Assembly (NCBI GenBank): GCA_003164255.1 | Contig: PLST01000449.1 | Span: 1 to 6,899, forward strand | Direction: 5' to 3' | Length of the DNA stretch: 6,899 nt | Origin: Acidobacteriaceae bacterium | GTDB lineage: Bacteria > Acidobacteriota > Terriglobia > Terriglobales > Acidobacteriaceae | Part shown: piece after piece, positions 1-6,638 of the stretch | How positions within the stretch are numbered: position 1 is the first letter of the stretch | Layout of the letters: the number at the start of each line of letters is the position of its first letter | Notes under the pieces: model-generated | Database searches by the model: none | Told to the model about the DNA's origin: nothing | What the model saw: only the letters and a program-made list of their open reading frames with translations | Translations under genes and position numbers: made by a program

Positions 1-942
1 GGCGACTGGCTTGAATTCTCGCGCGGCCCTTACTCCGCGAAAGCCATCGAGCTGCGCACCATGTCGCATGGCGCCTGGCCCCCGCATCCTGGCTGGCACA
101 ACCCCTGGGTCTCGCTGCTCTTCTTCCTGAAAGCCGCAGAGATGGATGTAACGGCCGCGGCGTGGGGCAATATTATGCTCTTCTTCGCCACGGCCGGAAC
201 CCTTGGCGCGTGGCTCGTTGCGCGCCGTCGCGCCTTCTCCTGGGCACTTTTCCTGTGGCTGCCGCTCCCCTACTACGCATATTCCGTCGCTTACAGTTCA
301 GTCCCCATTTTTCTCCCCGTCTGGTGGCCGCACTCCTGGTACAACACCCGCTACGGCATGGAACTGCTGCCTGCGCTCGCGCTTGGACTCGGCTTTGTTG
401 CGCGGCTGATCATTGGTGCGGTGCATGACTTCAAGCCGGCCTGGGCAAAATTGGCAGCCGCCGCCCTGTTCGTTCTCGTCGCCCTCAACGCCGGTCAACT
501 GCTTCGCGAGCGCCCGCTGGCTTACGTCGAAGGCACAAAGAATATTGATGCCCACCGGCCCTATCAGCTCGCCATCCCGCCCGTGCTCCGTTCGCAACTC
601 GCAGAACACCCCGGCGCCATCTGCCTGATGGAAACTTCGGTCGATCCCGAGATCGTTGCGCTCACTGGAATTCCGCTGCGCCAGACCATCAACGAAGCCG
701 ACCTCTCCATTTGGGACGAAGCCTTAAAAGCGCCCGCGGCCCATGCCTCCATTGTCCTCGCCTTTGACGGGGATCCGGTCGACCGCGCCGTCAAGGCCCA
801 CCCTGAAGGCCTGACCGCCGTCGCTCATTTCACTGCGCCGGGGCAGCCCTCGGGAACAATGTACGTCTCCGGTACTCCTCAGTCGTCCAACCTCAACAGT
901 GGCCCTGCGTCGGTGGTAGCATCGGGCAAGGCCACAATGTAA
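1..942 (+). CDS. C-terminal part of a multi-pass membrane glycosyltransferase-like protein (5' end outside window)
   Basis: The frame is open from base 1 to TAA at 940-942, giving 313 visible residues. The first in-frame ATG (61) is internal, because the 20 codons before it read sensibly and include RGPYSAKAIE. The layout resembles PMT/ArnT-like GT-C glycosyltransferases, which use polyprenyl-phosphate sugars at the membrane. A lumenal-type stretch with HPGWHNPW (about residues 29-36) is followed by about four hydrophobic segments (about 52-73, 80-102, 120-141, 149-167). The motif YNTRYGMELLPAL lies just before the third, as in the RY..LLPAL signature of that superfamily. A soluble tail of about 145 residues follows. 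The catalytic acidic residues expected in the first external loop lie outside the window, so substrate and activity cannot be judged. It is separated from the next gene by 101 nt and may not share its transcript. The membrane-protein call is firm; the GT-C assignment is inference. Confidence 0.6.
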   Translation, partial: GDWLEFSRGPYSAKAIELRTMSHGAWPPHPGWHNPWVSLLFFLKAAEMDVTAAAWGNIMLFFATAGTLGAWLVARRRAFSWALFLWLPLPYYAYSVAYSSVPIFLPVWWPHSWYNTRYGMELLPALALGLGFVARLIIGAVHDFKPAWAKLAAAALFVLVALNAGQLLRERPLAYVEGTKNIDAHRPYQLAIPPVLRSQLAEHPGAICLMETSVDPEIVALTGIPLRQTINEADLSIWDEALKAPAAHASIVLAFDGDPVDRAVKAHPEGLTAVAHFTAPGQPSGTMYVSGTPQSSNLNSGPASVVASGKATM

Positions 943-976
943 ACCGGGCTTCTGCGCCACGAGCGCGGCCAATCAA

Positions 977-1000
977 CCGGAACTGGCAAGCTTGTTTCGG
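977..1000 (+). other. Possible stem-loop in the spacer before the murein operon
   Basis: CCGGAAC (977-983) can pair with GTTTCGG (994-1000), giving seven pairs with one G-U around a 10-nt loop. The loop overlaps the 8-nt palindrome CAAGCTTG (987-994). GGAAC (979-983) could alternatively pair with GTTCC (1004-1008). No T-run follows, so it is not a standard intrinsic terminator. It sits between the end of the membrane protein and the DapF-like gene, where a leader structure or weak terminator would make sense. I see no convincing promoter in the 943-1043 spacer. Chance pairing is quite possible. Confidence 0.2.
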
Positions 1001-1034
1001 CCCGTTCCAACAGCAAGCGCAGCACTGATTCTCT

Positions 1035-1040
1035 GGAGGA
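1035..1040 (+). promoter_or_regulatory. Shine-Dalgarno that fixes the TTG start of the DapF-like gene
   Basis: GGAGGA lies three bases before a TTG codon at 1044. No in-frame ATG or GTG near here would keep the conserved N-terminus (FTKAHACGND). The match to the anti-Shine-Dalgarno core is strong though the spacing is short. This supports the TTG start, which implies somewhat reduced initiation. Confidence 0.65.
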
Positions 1041-1043
1041 AGA

Positions 1044-1868
1044 TTGATTCCCTTTACCAAAGCCCACGCCTGCGGCAACGACTTCCTGATCGTGACGGAA
1101 GAGGCAGCCGCGGGGTACGATTGGGCCGCTCTTACGCGCCGCCTGTGCGATCGCAACACCGGCATCGGCGCGGACGGCATCGAGTTCTTTGCCTGGACTG
1201 AATCTACGTCGTCCGGCAAAAAATCCGGCCGCATCCGCCTCCACAACGCCGACGGCTCCATCGCTGAAATCAGCGGCAACGGCACGCGCTGCGTGGCTGC
1301 GTGGATGGCTGAAGCAATCGACGCGCAACCCGGCGACGAACTTGAAATCACCACCGATGCCGGACTGCGTATTTGTCACATCGAAGCGCGCGATGGCCAG
1401 ACTGTCGAGGTCACAACCGGCATGGGCGTGCCCAGCTTCGCGCCTCATACGGTCAAGCTGACCGATGGAACTGACATCGTCGGCCTCGAAATCTCCACCG
1501 GCAACCCCCACTTCGTCATCGTCGTGCACAACCCGGAATTCACCGTCCACCACAAACCCTGGCAGCAGATCGGCGCCGAGATCTGCGTCCACAAGGATTT
1601 CCCGCACCAGACCAACGTGGAATTTGTGCGCATCGCCGGCGAGCGCGAAATTGAGATTCGCATCTTCGAGCGCGGCGTCGGTCCCACATCCTCTTCGGGC
1701 ACCGGCTCGAGCGCCTCGGCAACCGCCGTGCTCGCTTTGCGCCAATGCCTTTCCCCGCTCACCGTCGTCGCTCCCGGCGGACCGCAGACGGTCGCGTGGG
1801 ACGGCCCCGGCGCTGAGCTTCGCCTTACCGGACCCGCGGCTCTCATCGCGCGCGGCGAGGCCTGGTAA
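1044..1868 (+). CDS. dapF: DapF-family protein with both catalytic cysteines replaced by serine
   Basis: DapF interconverts LL- and meso-diaminopimelate in the cytoplasm for lysine and peptidoglycan synthesis, using two cysteines as a proton-exchanging pair. This 274-residue protein has the normal family length and both DapF halves: HACGND (8-13), DRNTGIGADG (36-45), NADGS (68-72), GNG.RC (78-83), TGNPHFV (152-158), TNVEFV (190-195) and ERGVG (209-213). Residues matching the substrate ligands of Haemophilus DapF are kept: Asn12, Asn68, Asn154, Asn191, Glu209, Arg210. The catalytic positions are not: the Cys of the CGNG motif is Ser77 (AGC, 1272-1274) and the Cys of the CGTG motif is Ser218 (TCG, 1695-1697). 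The usual GVGET is GVGPT. The frame is intact, so this is not a decayed gene. It may be a lineage-specific epimerase, or a relative acting on or sensing another DAP compound. Its stop overlaps the ldcA start by one base (TAATG), tying it to murein recycling. The family call is very sure; the activity is open. Confidence 0.93.
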   Translation: MIPFTKAHACGNDFLIVTEEAAAGYDWAALTRRLCDRNTGIGADGIEFFAWTESTSSGKKSGRIRLHNADGSIAEISGNGTRCVAAWMAEAIDAQPGDELEITTDAGLRICHIEARDGQTVEVTTGMGVPSFAPHTVKLTDGTDIVGLEISTGNPHFVIVVHNPEFTVHHKPWQQIGAEICVHKDFPHQTNVEFVRIAGEREIEIRIFERGVGPTSSSGTGSSASATAVLALRQCLSPLTVVAPGGPQTVAWDGPGAELRLTGPAALIARGEAW

Positions 1869-2812
1869 TGTCCACAGGGCCCCTGTCGCTCCTCCGTCCG
1901 CCCGCAGTGGCTGCTGGCTCAGGTGTTAGCGTCATCGCCCCCGCCTCCTTTGCCCAGCCTGATCGACTTGAGCGCGGCCTCGAGGCCCTGCGCATTCTCG
2001 ACTTCGCCCCCCGCGTTGGTACTTCCGCGCAGACCCACGGCCCGCTCTACTTTGCCGGAACCCGAGAGCAGCGCCTCACCGATCTGCACGCCGCATTCGC
2101 CGATGAAGACACCAGCGCCGTCCTGTGCCTGCGAGGCGGCTATGGCTCCAACTACTTGCTCGATGGTCTCGATCTCGAGCTGATCGCAAGCCATCCCAAG
2201 CCTCTCTTTGCCTACAGTGACCTCACAGGCATCCAACTGCGCCTGCTCGACGAGCTTGGCCTTCCCGCCTTTCACGGGCCCATGGTTGCAGCGGATTTCT
2301 ATCTTGACGACGGTGTCGATCTGCTCAGCTTTCACGCCGCTCTCGCCGGCAAGCCATACAGTGTGGGCTCAGCGGAAGGCATGCGCGCGCTGAAGCCCGG
2401 CAACGCCGACGGCGTTCTCTACGGTGGCTGTCTCAGCATTCTCGTCTCGCTGCTTGGCACCAGATTCGAACCGCGCACAGAAGGCAAGCTGCTGTTCCTT
2501 GAAGACACCGGCGCCAAACCTTATCAAGTGGACCGCATGCTTTGGCAACTGCGCGAGGCCGGCAAACTCGACGGCGTCCGCGGCATCATCTTCGGCGAAA
2601 TGCTCGATTGCGTCTCCCCCGGCGCCCAGCCTGAACTTTTGGAGGAAACAATCTTGAGTGCACTGGAGGCCTTCGACGGGCCCATCGCCATCGGGCTGCG
2701 CAGCGGCCACGTATCGAGGCAAAACGTAACGCTGACCTTCGGCGTTCAGGCCGGGCTTGTCGTCGGCGACGAGACCTCCCTCGACGTCCGTGAATCGGCG
2801 GTCAAGCCATGA
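1868..2812 (+). CDS. ldcA: LD-carboxypeptidase, peptidase family S66 (LdcA/MccF-like)
   Basis: S66 LD-carboxypeptidases are cytoplasmic serine peptidases that cut the L,D bond between meso-DAP and the terminal D-Ala of recovered murein tetrapeptides. The 314-residue length is typical. The N-terminal domain opens with VSVIAPAS (20-27) and contains LCLRGGYGSN (87-96). The nucleophile is predicted as Ser117 in FAYSDLT. The C-terminal domain supplies Glu212 in FLEDTGAKPYQVDR and His281 in SGHVSRQN, completing the family's Ser-Glu-His triad. The start ATG overlaps the preceding stop (TAATG) and has GAGG at 1857-1860, seven bases upstream. The end overlaps mpl by four bases (ATGA). No signal peptide is apparent, which fits cytoplasmic recycling. 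The related MccF proteins, which detoxify microcin C, share the fold, but the neighbouring mpl favours the murein role. Confidence 0.93.
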   Translation: MSTGPLSLLRPPAVAAGSGVSVIAPASFAQPDRLERGLEALRILDFAPRVGTSAQTHGPLYFAGTREQRLTDLHAAFADEDTSAVLCLRGGYGSNYLLDGLDLELIASHPKPLFAYSDLTGIQLRLLDELGLPAFHGPMVAADFYLDDGVDLLSFHAALAGKPYSVGSAEGMRALKPGNADGVLYGGCLSILVSLLGTRFEPRTEGKLLFLEDTGAKPYQVDRMLWQLREAGKLDGVRGIIFGEMLDCVSPGAQPELLEETILSALEAFDGPIAIGLRSGHVSRQNVTLTFGVQAGLVVGDETSLDVRESAVKP

Positions 2813-4251
2813 GTGAGGCGCCCAAGCATATCCATCTCAGCGGCATCTGCGGCACGGCCATGGCGTCACTCGCCGGCTTGCTTCAGTTGGAGGGCCATCG
2901 CATCACCGGGTCTGACAAGGCAGCCTATCCGCCCATGAGCGAACTGCTCCACGAGCTTGGCATTCCCGTCATGGAGCCGTACTCCGAGGAAAATCTCTCG
3001 CCCGCGCCCGATCTTGTCGTCATCGGCAACGCGCTCTCGCGCGGCAATCCTGAAGTGGAGCGCATCCTCGACGAGCGCATTCCCTTCACCTCGATGGCCG
3101 CCTTGCTTCACGAAGAGTTTCTCAAGGGCCGCGAATCTCTAGTGGTCGCCGGCACTCACGGCAAAACCACCACCACCAGCATGCTGGCCTGGATCTTCCA
3201 AGTGGCCGCACGTCACGATCCCTCGCTTGAGCCATCCTTCCTCATCGGCGGTGTCGCTGAAAATTTCGGCTCCAGCTTTCAGCTGCGGCCCACCCGCACT
3301 TTCATCGTGGAAGGCGACGAGTACGACACCGCCTTCTTTGACAAGGGGCCAAAATTTCTCCATTACTTTCCTGACGCAATCATCCTCACCCACGTTGAAT
3401 TCGATCACGCCGACATCTACACCGATCTCGAAATGGTCAAGACCGCTTTCAAGCGCCTCGTGAACCTGGTTCCGCGACGCGGACTCGTCGTGGCCTACGA
3501 CGGCAGCCCCAACGTCACCGAGTGCGTCTCGCACGCGCTTTGCCGCGTCGAGCGTTACGGCTTTACCGCTGAAGCCGACTGGCGCATCAGCAAACTCCGC
3601 CAGGAGAACGGCGCAGCTGGAGTGCGCATGCGCTGGGAAGTCTCGCACGGCGGCGCGCTCTGGGCTGAACTCGAGATGCTAATGGCCGGCGAGCACAACG
3701 CGCTCAATGCCACCGCCGCTGCGGCGCTGGCCTTCTCGCACGGCATCTGCAAGGACGCAATTCAAGCCGCGCTTGCAAGCTTCAAGAGCGTCAAGCGCCG
3801 TCTTGAAGTGCGCGCCCAGGTGGCCGGCATCACGGTGATCGAGGACTTTGCGCACCATCCCACAGCCATCCGCGAAACCCTGCGTGCCCTTCGCGCCGTT
3901 TATCCGCAATCGCGCCTCTGGGCCGTGCTTGAGCCGCGCTCCAACACGCTGCGGCGCAAAGTTCTTGAGGATGACCTCATCGCCAGCCTTCGCCTCGCAG
4001 ACAAGGTGGTGCTGGCAGGCGTCTACCAGCAAGAGCGCATTCCCGGCGCCGAGCGCTTGCACCCTGAGGACGTGGTCCAGACCCTCAACAACGATGGCCT
4101 CAAAGCCGAGTTGCTGCCCGACGCCCGCGCCATCGTCAACGGAATCGCTCCCCAGCTTCGTCCCGGCGACGTGGTCGCCATCCTCTCCAATGGCGGATTC
4201 GACGGCATCTATGAGAAACTTCCAGCGCGGCTCAGGCAGCTCCATCCCTGA
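2809..4251 (+). CDS. mpl: UDP-N-acetylmuramate:L-alanyl-gamma-D-glutamyl-meso-DAP ligase (murein peptide recycling)
   Basis: Mpl attaches the recovered tripeptide L-Ala-gamma-D-Glu-meso-DAP to UDP-MurNAc using ATP, returning murein peptides to cell-wall synthesis in the cytoplasm. The 480-residue protein shows the Mur-ligase plan. The UDP-binding N-domain begins IHLSGICGTAMASLAG (8-23). The ATP P-loop is GTHGKTTTT (115-123). Acidic metal-site residues lie in VEGDEYD (167-173), followed by HVEFDHADIY (195-204) and GEHNALNA (294-301). The C-domain has DFAHHPTA (346-353) and EPRSNTLRR (375-383). The EPRSNT form and the size favour Mpl over MurC, whose N-terminus and C-domain differ. The ATG overlaps the ldcA stop (ATGA) and no good Shine-Dalgarno is visible, so translation probably depends on coupling. 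Placed directly after ldcA, it uses that enzyme's tripeptide product. Very sure of the family. Confidence 0.96.
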   Translation: MSEAPKHIHLSGICGTAMASLAGLLQLEGHRITGSDKAAYPPMSELLHELGIPVMEPYSEENLSPAPDLVVIGNALSRGNPEVERILDERIPFTSMAALLHEEFLKGRESLVVAGTHGKTTTTSMLAWIFQVAARHDPSLEPSFLIGGVAENFGSSFQLRPTRTFIVEGDEYDTAFFDKGPKFLHYFPDAIILTHVEFDHADIYTDLEMVKTAFKRLVNLVPRRGLVVAYDGSPNVTECVSHALCRVERYGFTAEADWRISKLRQENGAAGVRMRWEVSHGGALWAELEMLMAGEHNALNATAAAALAFSHGICKDAIQAALASFKSVKRRLEVRAQVAGITVIEDFAHHPTAIRETLRALRAVYPQSRLWAVLEPRSNTLRRKVLEDDLIASLRLADKVVLAGVYQQERIPGAERLHPEDVVQTLNNDGLKAELLPDARAIVNGIAPQLRPGDVVAILSNGGFDGIYEKLPARLRQLHP

Positions 4252-4268
4252 TCGCGGCAAACACTCCT

Positions 4269-4979
4269 ATGCTCTTTTCTCTCATCTTCGTCGCCACCAT
4301 GGTCGTCACCGGCATCCCCACGGCTCTGCTCTTCATTCCCTGGTGCTGGCTTACTGGCAACGTGCTGCCGCTCTACAAAGGCACGCGCTTCATGCTCTCC
4401 TCGAGTTGCCGCCTGGCCGGCGTGCGCTTTAAAACTGAAGGTCTTGCCCGCATCCCTCGCGACCGCGCGTGCATCTTCATGTCGAACCACGTCTCCAATC
4501 TCGACCCGCCCGCGCTCATCTCCCTCATTCCCGGTCGCACCTCGGCCTTCATGAAGCGCGCGCTGATGGAGTTGCCCATCCTCGGCACCGGCTTCCGCAT
4601 GGGCGAATTCATTGCCGTCGACCGCAGCGGCAATGCGGCCGATGCCAAGCAAAGCGTTGCCGCCGCTGAACGCGTGCTCGCAAAAGGCGTGCACATTACC
4701 ACCTTCGTTGAGGGAACCCGCTCGCCCGACGGCCGCATGCTTCCGTTCAAGAAAGGCCCTTTCTTCCTCGCCATGGACGCCGGCGCTCCTTGCATTCCCG
4801 TCTCCATCCACGGCACCGAGTCCATCATGGGCAAAGGCAGCCTGCGCATCAAGCCCGGCGTCGCCCATGTCGTCTTTCATGACCCCATCGACCCAACCGC
4901 CTTCTCCTCGCGTGACGAGCTCATGCAGGCCGTCCGCGCCTCCATCGCCTCCGGACTGCCCGAACGGATGCGAAACTAG
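4269..4979 (+). CDS. plsC: 1-acyl-sn-glycerol-3-phosphate acyltransferase (PlsC family), first of a tandem pair
   Basis: PlsC enzymes transfer an acyl chain to lysophosphatidic acid at the inner membrane face, making phosphatidic acid. This 236-residue protein begins with a hydrophobic anchor (about 1-29). It carries the acyltransferase motifs in order: NHVSNLD with His74 and Asp79 (the HX4D catalytic pair), GEFIAVDR (112-119), FVEGTR (146-151) and CIPVSI (175-180). It starts 17 nt after mpl with no clear Shine-Dalgarno, so it is probably read on the same transcript. It aligns without gaps to the following gene over all 236 residues, with 138 identities by hand count (about 58%). A role as another lysophospholipid or lipid acyltransferase cannot be excluded, since PlsC-family members vary in acceptor. 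The family call is secure; exact substrate is inferred. Confidence 0.92.
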   Translation: MLFSLIFVATMVVTGIPTALLFIPWCWLTGNVLPLYKGTRFMLSSSCRLAGVRFKTEGLARIPRDRACIFMSNHVSNLDPPALISLIPGRTSAFMKRALMELPILGTGFRMGEFIAVDRSGNAADAKQSVAAAERVLAKGVHITTFVEGTRSPDGRMLPFKKGPFFLAMDAGAPCIPVSIHGTESIMGKGSLRIKPGVAHVVFHDPIDPTAFSSRDELMQAVRASIASGLPERMRN

Positions 4980-5022
4980 AAGTTAGCCTTGCGCCTTTTT
5001 TTAAACTGATGTCTTGCTCTCT

Positions 5023-5029
5023 GGTGGAG
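5023..5029 (+). promoter_or_regulatory. Shine-Dalgarno that favours the ATG at 5035 for the second plsC
   Basis: GGTGGAG lies five bases before ATG 5035. An in-frame TTG at 5014 would add seven residues (LSGGAP region), but those codons contain this site and have no counterpart in the first plsC. Starting at 5035 makes both tandem proteins exactly 236 residues with aligned N-termini. Confidence 0.6.
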
Positions 5030-5034
5030 CGCCC

Positions 5035-5745
5035 ATGATCGTTTCGTTCTTCGTCATCGCCGTCGTCATCGCTCTCAGCATTCCGTCGGCGATCATCTTC
5101 CTCCCGCTGGCCGCCATCACCGGCAACCCCAGACCGCTCTACAACGTGGTCTGCTTCATCGTCCGCGTGGCCTTTCGCGCGGCCGGCATCCGCGTTCGTG
5201 TTGAAGGACTCCAGAACGTCCCTGAAGGCGAGGCTTGCATCTTCATGGCCAACCATGTCTCCAACCTCGACCCCCCGGGCCTGATTCCGCGCATCCCCGG
5301 ACGCACCGCTGCTTTCACCAAGCGCGAGGTCTTCAAGCTCCCCCTGTTCGGTCTGGCCCTCAAACTCGGCGAATTCATTCCCGTCGATCGCAAAGGCAAT
5401 GCAGCCACCGCCGAGGCCAGCGTGGGCGCGGCCAAGCGCCTGCTTGCCAAGGGAATTCACATCACAACATTCGTCGAGGGAGCCCGTTCGAAAGACGGAC
5501 GCATGACGCCTTTCAAGAAAGGCGCATTTTACCTGGCGAAGGAATCAGGAGCCACTTGCATTCCGGTTTCGGTTTTCGGAACTGAGATGCTGATGGCAAA
5601 AGGCAGCTTCGCCATCAGCCCTGGCACGGCGCACTTTGTCTTTCATCCACCCATTTACCCGCGCAACTACGAAACCCGCGAAGAACTCATGCAAGCGGTA
5701 CGCGCTTCCATCGCCTCAGGCCTGCCGGAGTGGATGCGGGGGTAG
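5035..5745 (+). CDS. plsC: 1-acyl-sn-glycerol-3-phosphate acyltransferase (PlsC family), second of a tandem pair
   Basis: This is a second 236-residue PlsC paralogue, predicted to acylate lysophosphatidic acid or a related acceptor at the inner membrane. It has an N-terminal hydrophobic anchor (about 2-28), NHVSNLD with His74 and Asp79, GEFIPVDR (112-119), a motif reading FVEGAR (146-151) and CIPVSV (175-180). The motif that is EGTR in the upstream copy is EGAR here: Thr150 becomes Ala. The glycerol-phosphate-binding Glu148, Gly149 and Arg151 are kept. The two copies are least alike in the first 50 residues and most alike around the HX4D motif and at the extreme C-terminus (AVRASIASGLPE is shared). 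That pattern fits an old duplication with possible change in acyl or acceptor preference. It follows the first copy after 55 nt and is the last plus-strand gene of the run. Confidence 0.92.
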   Translation: MIVSFFVIAVVIALSIPSAIIFLPLAAITGNPRPLYNVVCFIVRVAFRAAGIRVRVEGLQNVPEGEACIFMANHVSNLDPPGLIPRIPGRTAAFTKREVFKLPLFGLALKLGEFIPVDRKGNAATAEASVGAAKRLLAKGIHITTFVEGARSKDGRMTPFKKGAFYLAKESGATCIPVSVFGTEMLMAKGSFAISPGTAHFVFHPPIYPRNYETREELMQAVRASIASGLPEWMRG

Positions 5746-5879
5746 CGCATGTAGCTCTACCCGAAGGCGACCTTCGCCACGATCCTCATAAGCGACGAGT
5801 GTTCAAGAGGCTAATCCTCTGAAAGCTTGGCGAAGTACCCTAAATTTCAGAGCTGAGCCCTGGCGATGTCCATCATTTT
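5746..5879. other. Convergent spacer with two small hairpins
   Basis: This 134-nt spacer lies between two genes that point at each other. CGAAGG (5762-5767) pairs with CCTTCG (5771-5776) around a 3-nt loop, and an overlapping alternative pairs GGCGA with TCGCC. AGAGG (5806-5810) pairs with CCTCT (5816-5820) around a 5-nt loop. A T-run occupies 5876-5881 but no strong stem stands directly before it. Transcription from both sides must end here. The hairpins might help, but none is a textbook intrinsic terminator. I see no gene. Confidence 0.3.
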
Positions 5880-6635
5880 TTACTCTTTCTTGATGCTCGC
5901 GAGGATGCCACCTTCGAAGAGGAGGTGGTACCCAGGATACTTGGAATCGATGGCAGTAAGAGCGATGCCGTGTAAATCGTACCAAGGTGGCAGTCCCATC
6001 TGGTACGCGATACCATTTCGCGCACCCTTGCTCCCATCCTCGAATAGCGTCTGCGCAACCTTTGAGGCTGAAATGGTCGGATCCAATTCGGCATGCCTAT
6101 CGTAGTCACCAAAATACGCGATATGAAGTTCAACAGTGTGGGTCCCGATTTCATATCGAGCTTCGACGATTCCAAGCTTCGACAAGTATGGATCGCTTGC
6201 GTTCCACTTATCCGCGTAAAAATCATCAAGGGTTGTGACCCCTACTTTGTAGGAATCAAGCAGCGCGACCTGCCTTTGGATTTCCTGTGGATTGGGCATG
6301 ATCGCCTTTTCTGCTTCCTTCCGGTCCCGAGCTTGCTTATTCAGTACTGACAGTCGATCCGCTGCAGCGCGGCTCACATCTCGATCCTGAGTCGAATCGT
6401 TAGAAATCGAGGTCAAGACCGAGGTATCCGAGATGAACGGTATTGCAGCTATTCTGTCCTTGGGGCGCTTTGTCGCCACTACTATTCTCGTGATCTCAGC
6501 GCACGCTCTCTGATCGCCGTTTTGACAGTCCCTACCGAGCGAGGGGATGTCCTTTGCAAAAGCTGTTGACGAACCTAAAATCGCCCAGGCCCAAACGAGA
6601 TACATCACTTTTTTCTCGAGATGATTCACGCTCAC
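5880..6635 (-). CDS. Secreted or periplasmic protein of unknown function
   Basis: I do not recognise this family. The 251-residue product (GTG start at 6635, TAA at 5882-5880) begins with a signal peptide: positive residues in NHLEKK, a hydrophobic core VMYLVWAWAIL (10-20), and an AFA cleavage site before Lys28. There is no lipobox cysteine. Two cysteines (37 and 45) in DCQNGDQRAC could form a disulfide. Residues about 60-100 contain a helical stretch (SDTSVLTSI, SRAAADRLSVLN) resembling a short HEAT-like repeat. Residues about 125-250, from DSYKVGVTTLDDF to LLFEGGILASI, loosely recall BamE-like or other small beta-rich domains; both are inferences. GAGG at 6639-6642 is only three bases from GTG 6635 but nine from a second in-frame GTG at 6629, so the true start may be 6629. 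The gene is less GC-rich than the operon and points against it. Confidence 0.72.
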   Translation of the reverse strand: MSVNHLEKKVMYLVWAWAILGSSTAFAKDIPSLGRDCQNGDQRACAEITRIVVATKRPKDRIAAIPFISDTSVLTSISNDSTQDRDVSRAAADRLSVLNKQARDRKEAEKAIMPNPQEIQRQVALLDSYKVGVTTLDDFYADKWNASDPYLSKLGIVEARYEIGTHTVELHIAYFGDYDRHAELDPTISASKVAQTLFEDGSKGARNGIAYQMGLPPWYDLHGIALTAIDSKYPGYHLLFEGGILASIKKE

Positions 6636-6638
6636 ACA

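Noticed and set aside
879..1745. 288-codon minus-strand open frame opposite the DapF-like gene
   Set aside because: It lies antisense to a gene with full family motifs, has a low-complexity Gly/Ala/Asp-rich product and no Shine-Dalgarno. Such frames are common in GC-rich DNA.
3679..4880. Two long minus-strand open frames opposite mpl and the first plsC
   Set aside because: Both mirror the strong third-position GC bias of the real plus-strand genes and show no recognisable domain.
4996..5002. Seven-T run between the two plsC genes as an intrinsic terminator
   Set aside because: No stable stem stands directly before it; the best pairing nearby is three bases (CTA with TAG).
5014..5034. TTG at 5014 as the start of the second plsC
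   Set aside because: It would place the Shine-Dalgarno inside the gene and add residues missing from the first copy; ATG 5035 has a good ribosome site and equal protein length.
5790..5850. tRNA-Ser-like stretch (GAGTG, TTCAAG, CTGAAAG)
   Set aside because: The acceptor and anticodon stems cannot be paired and no T-arm GGTTCRA is placed correctly; resemblance is superficial.
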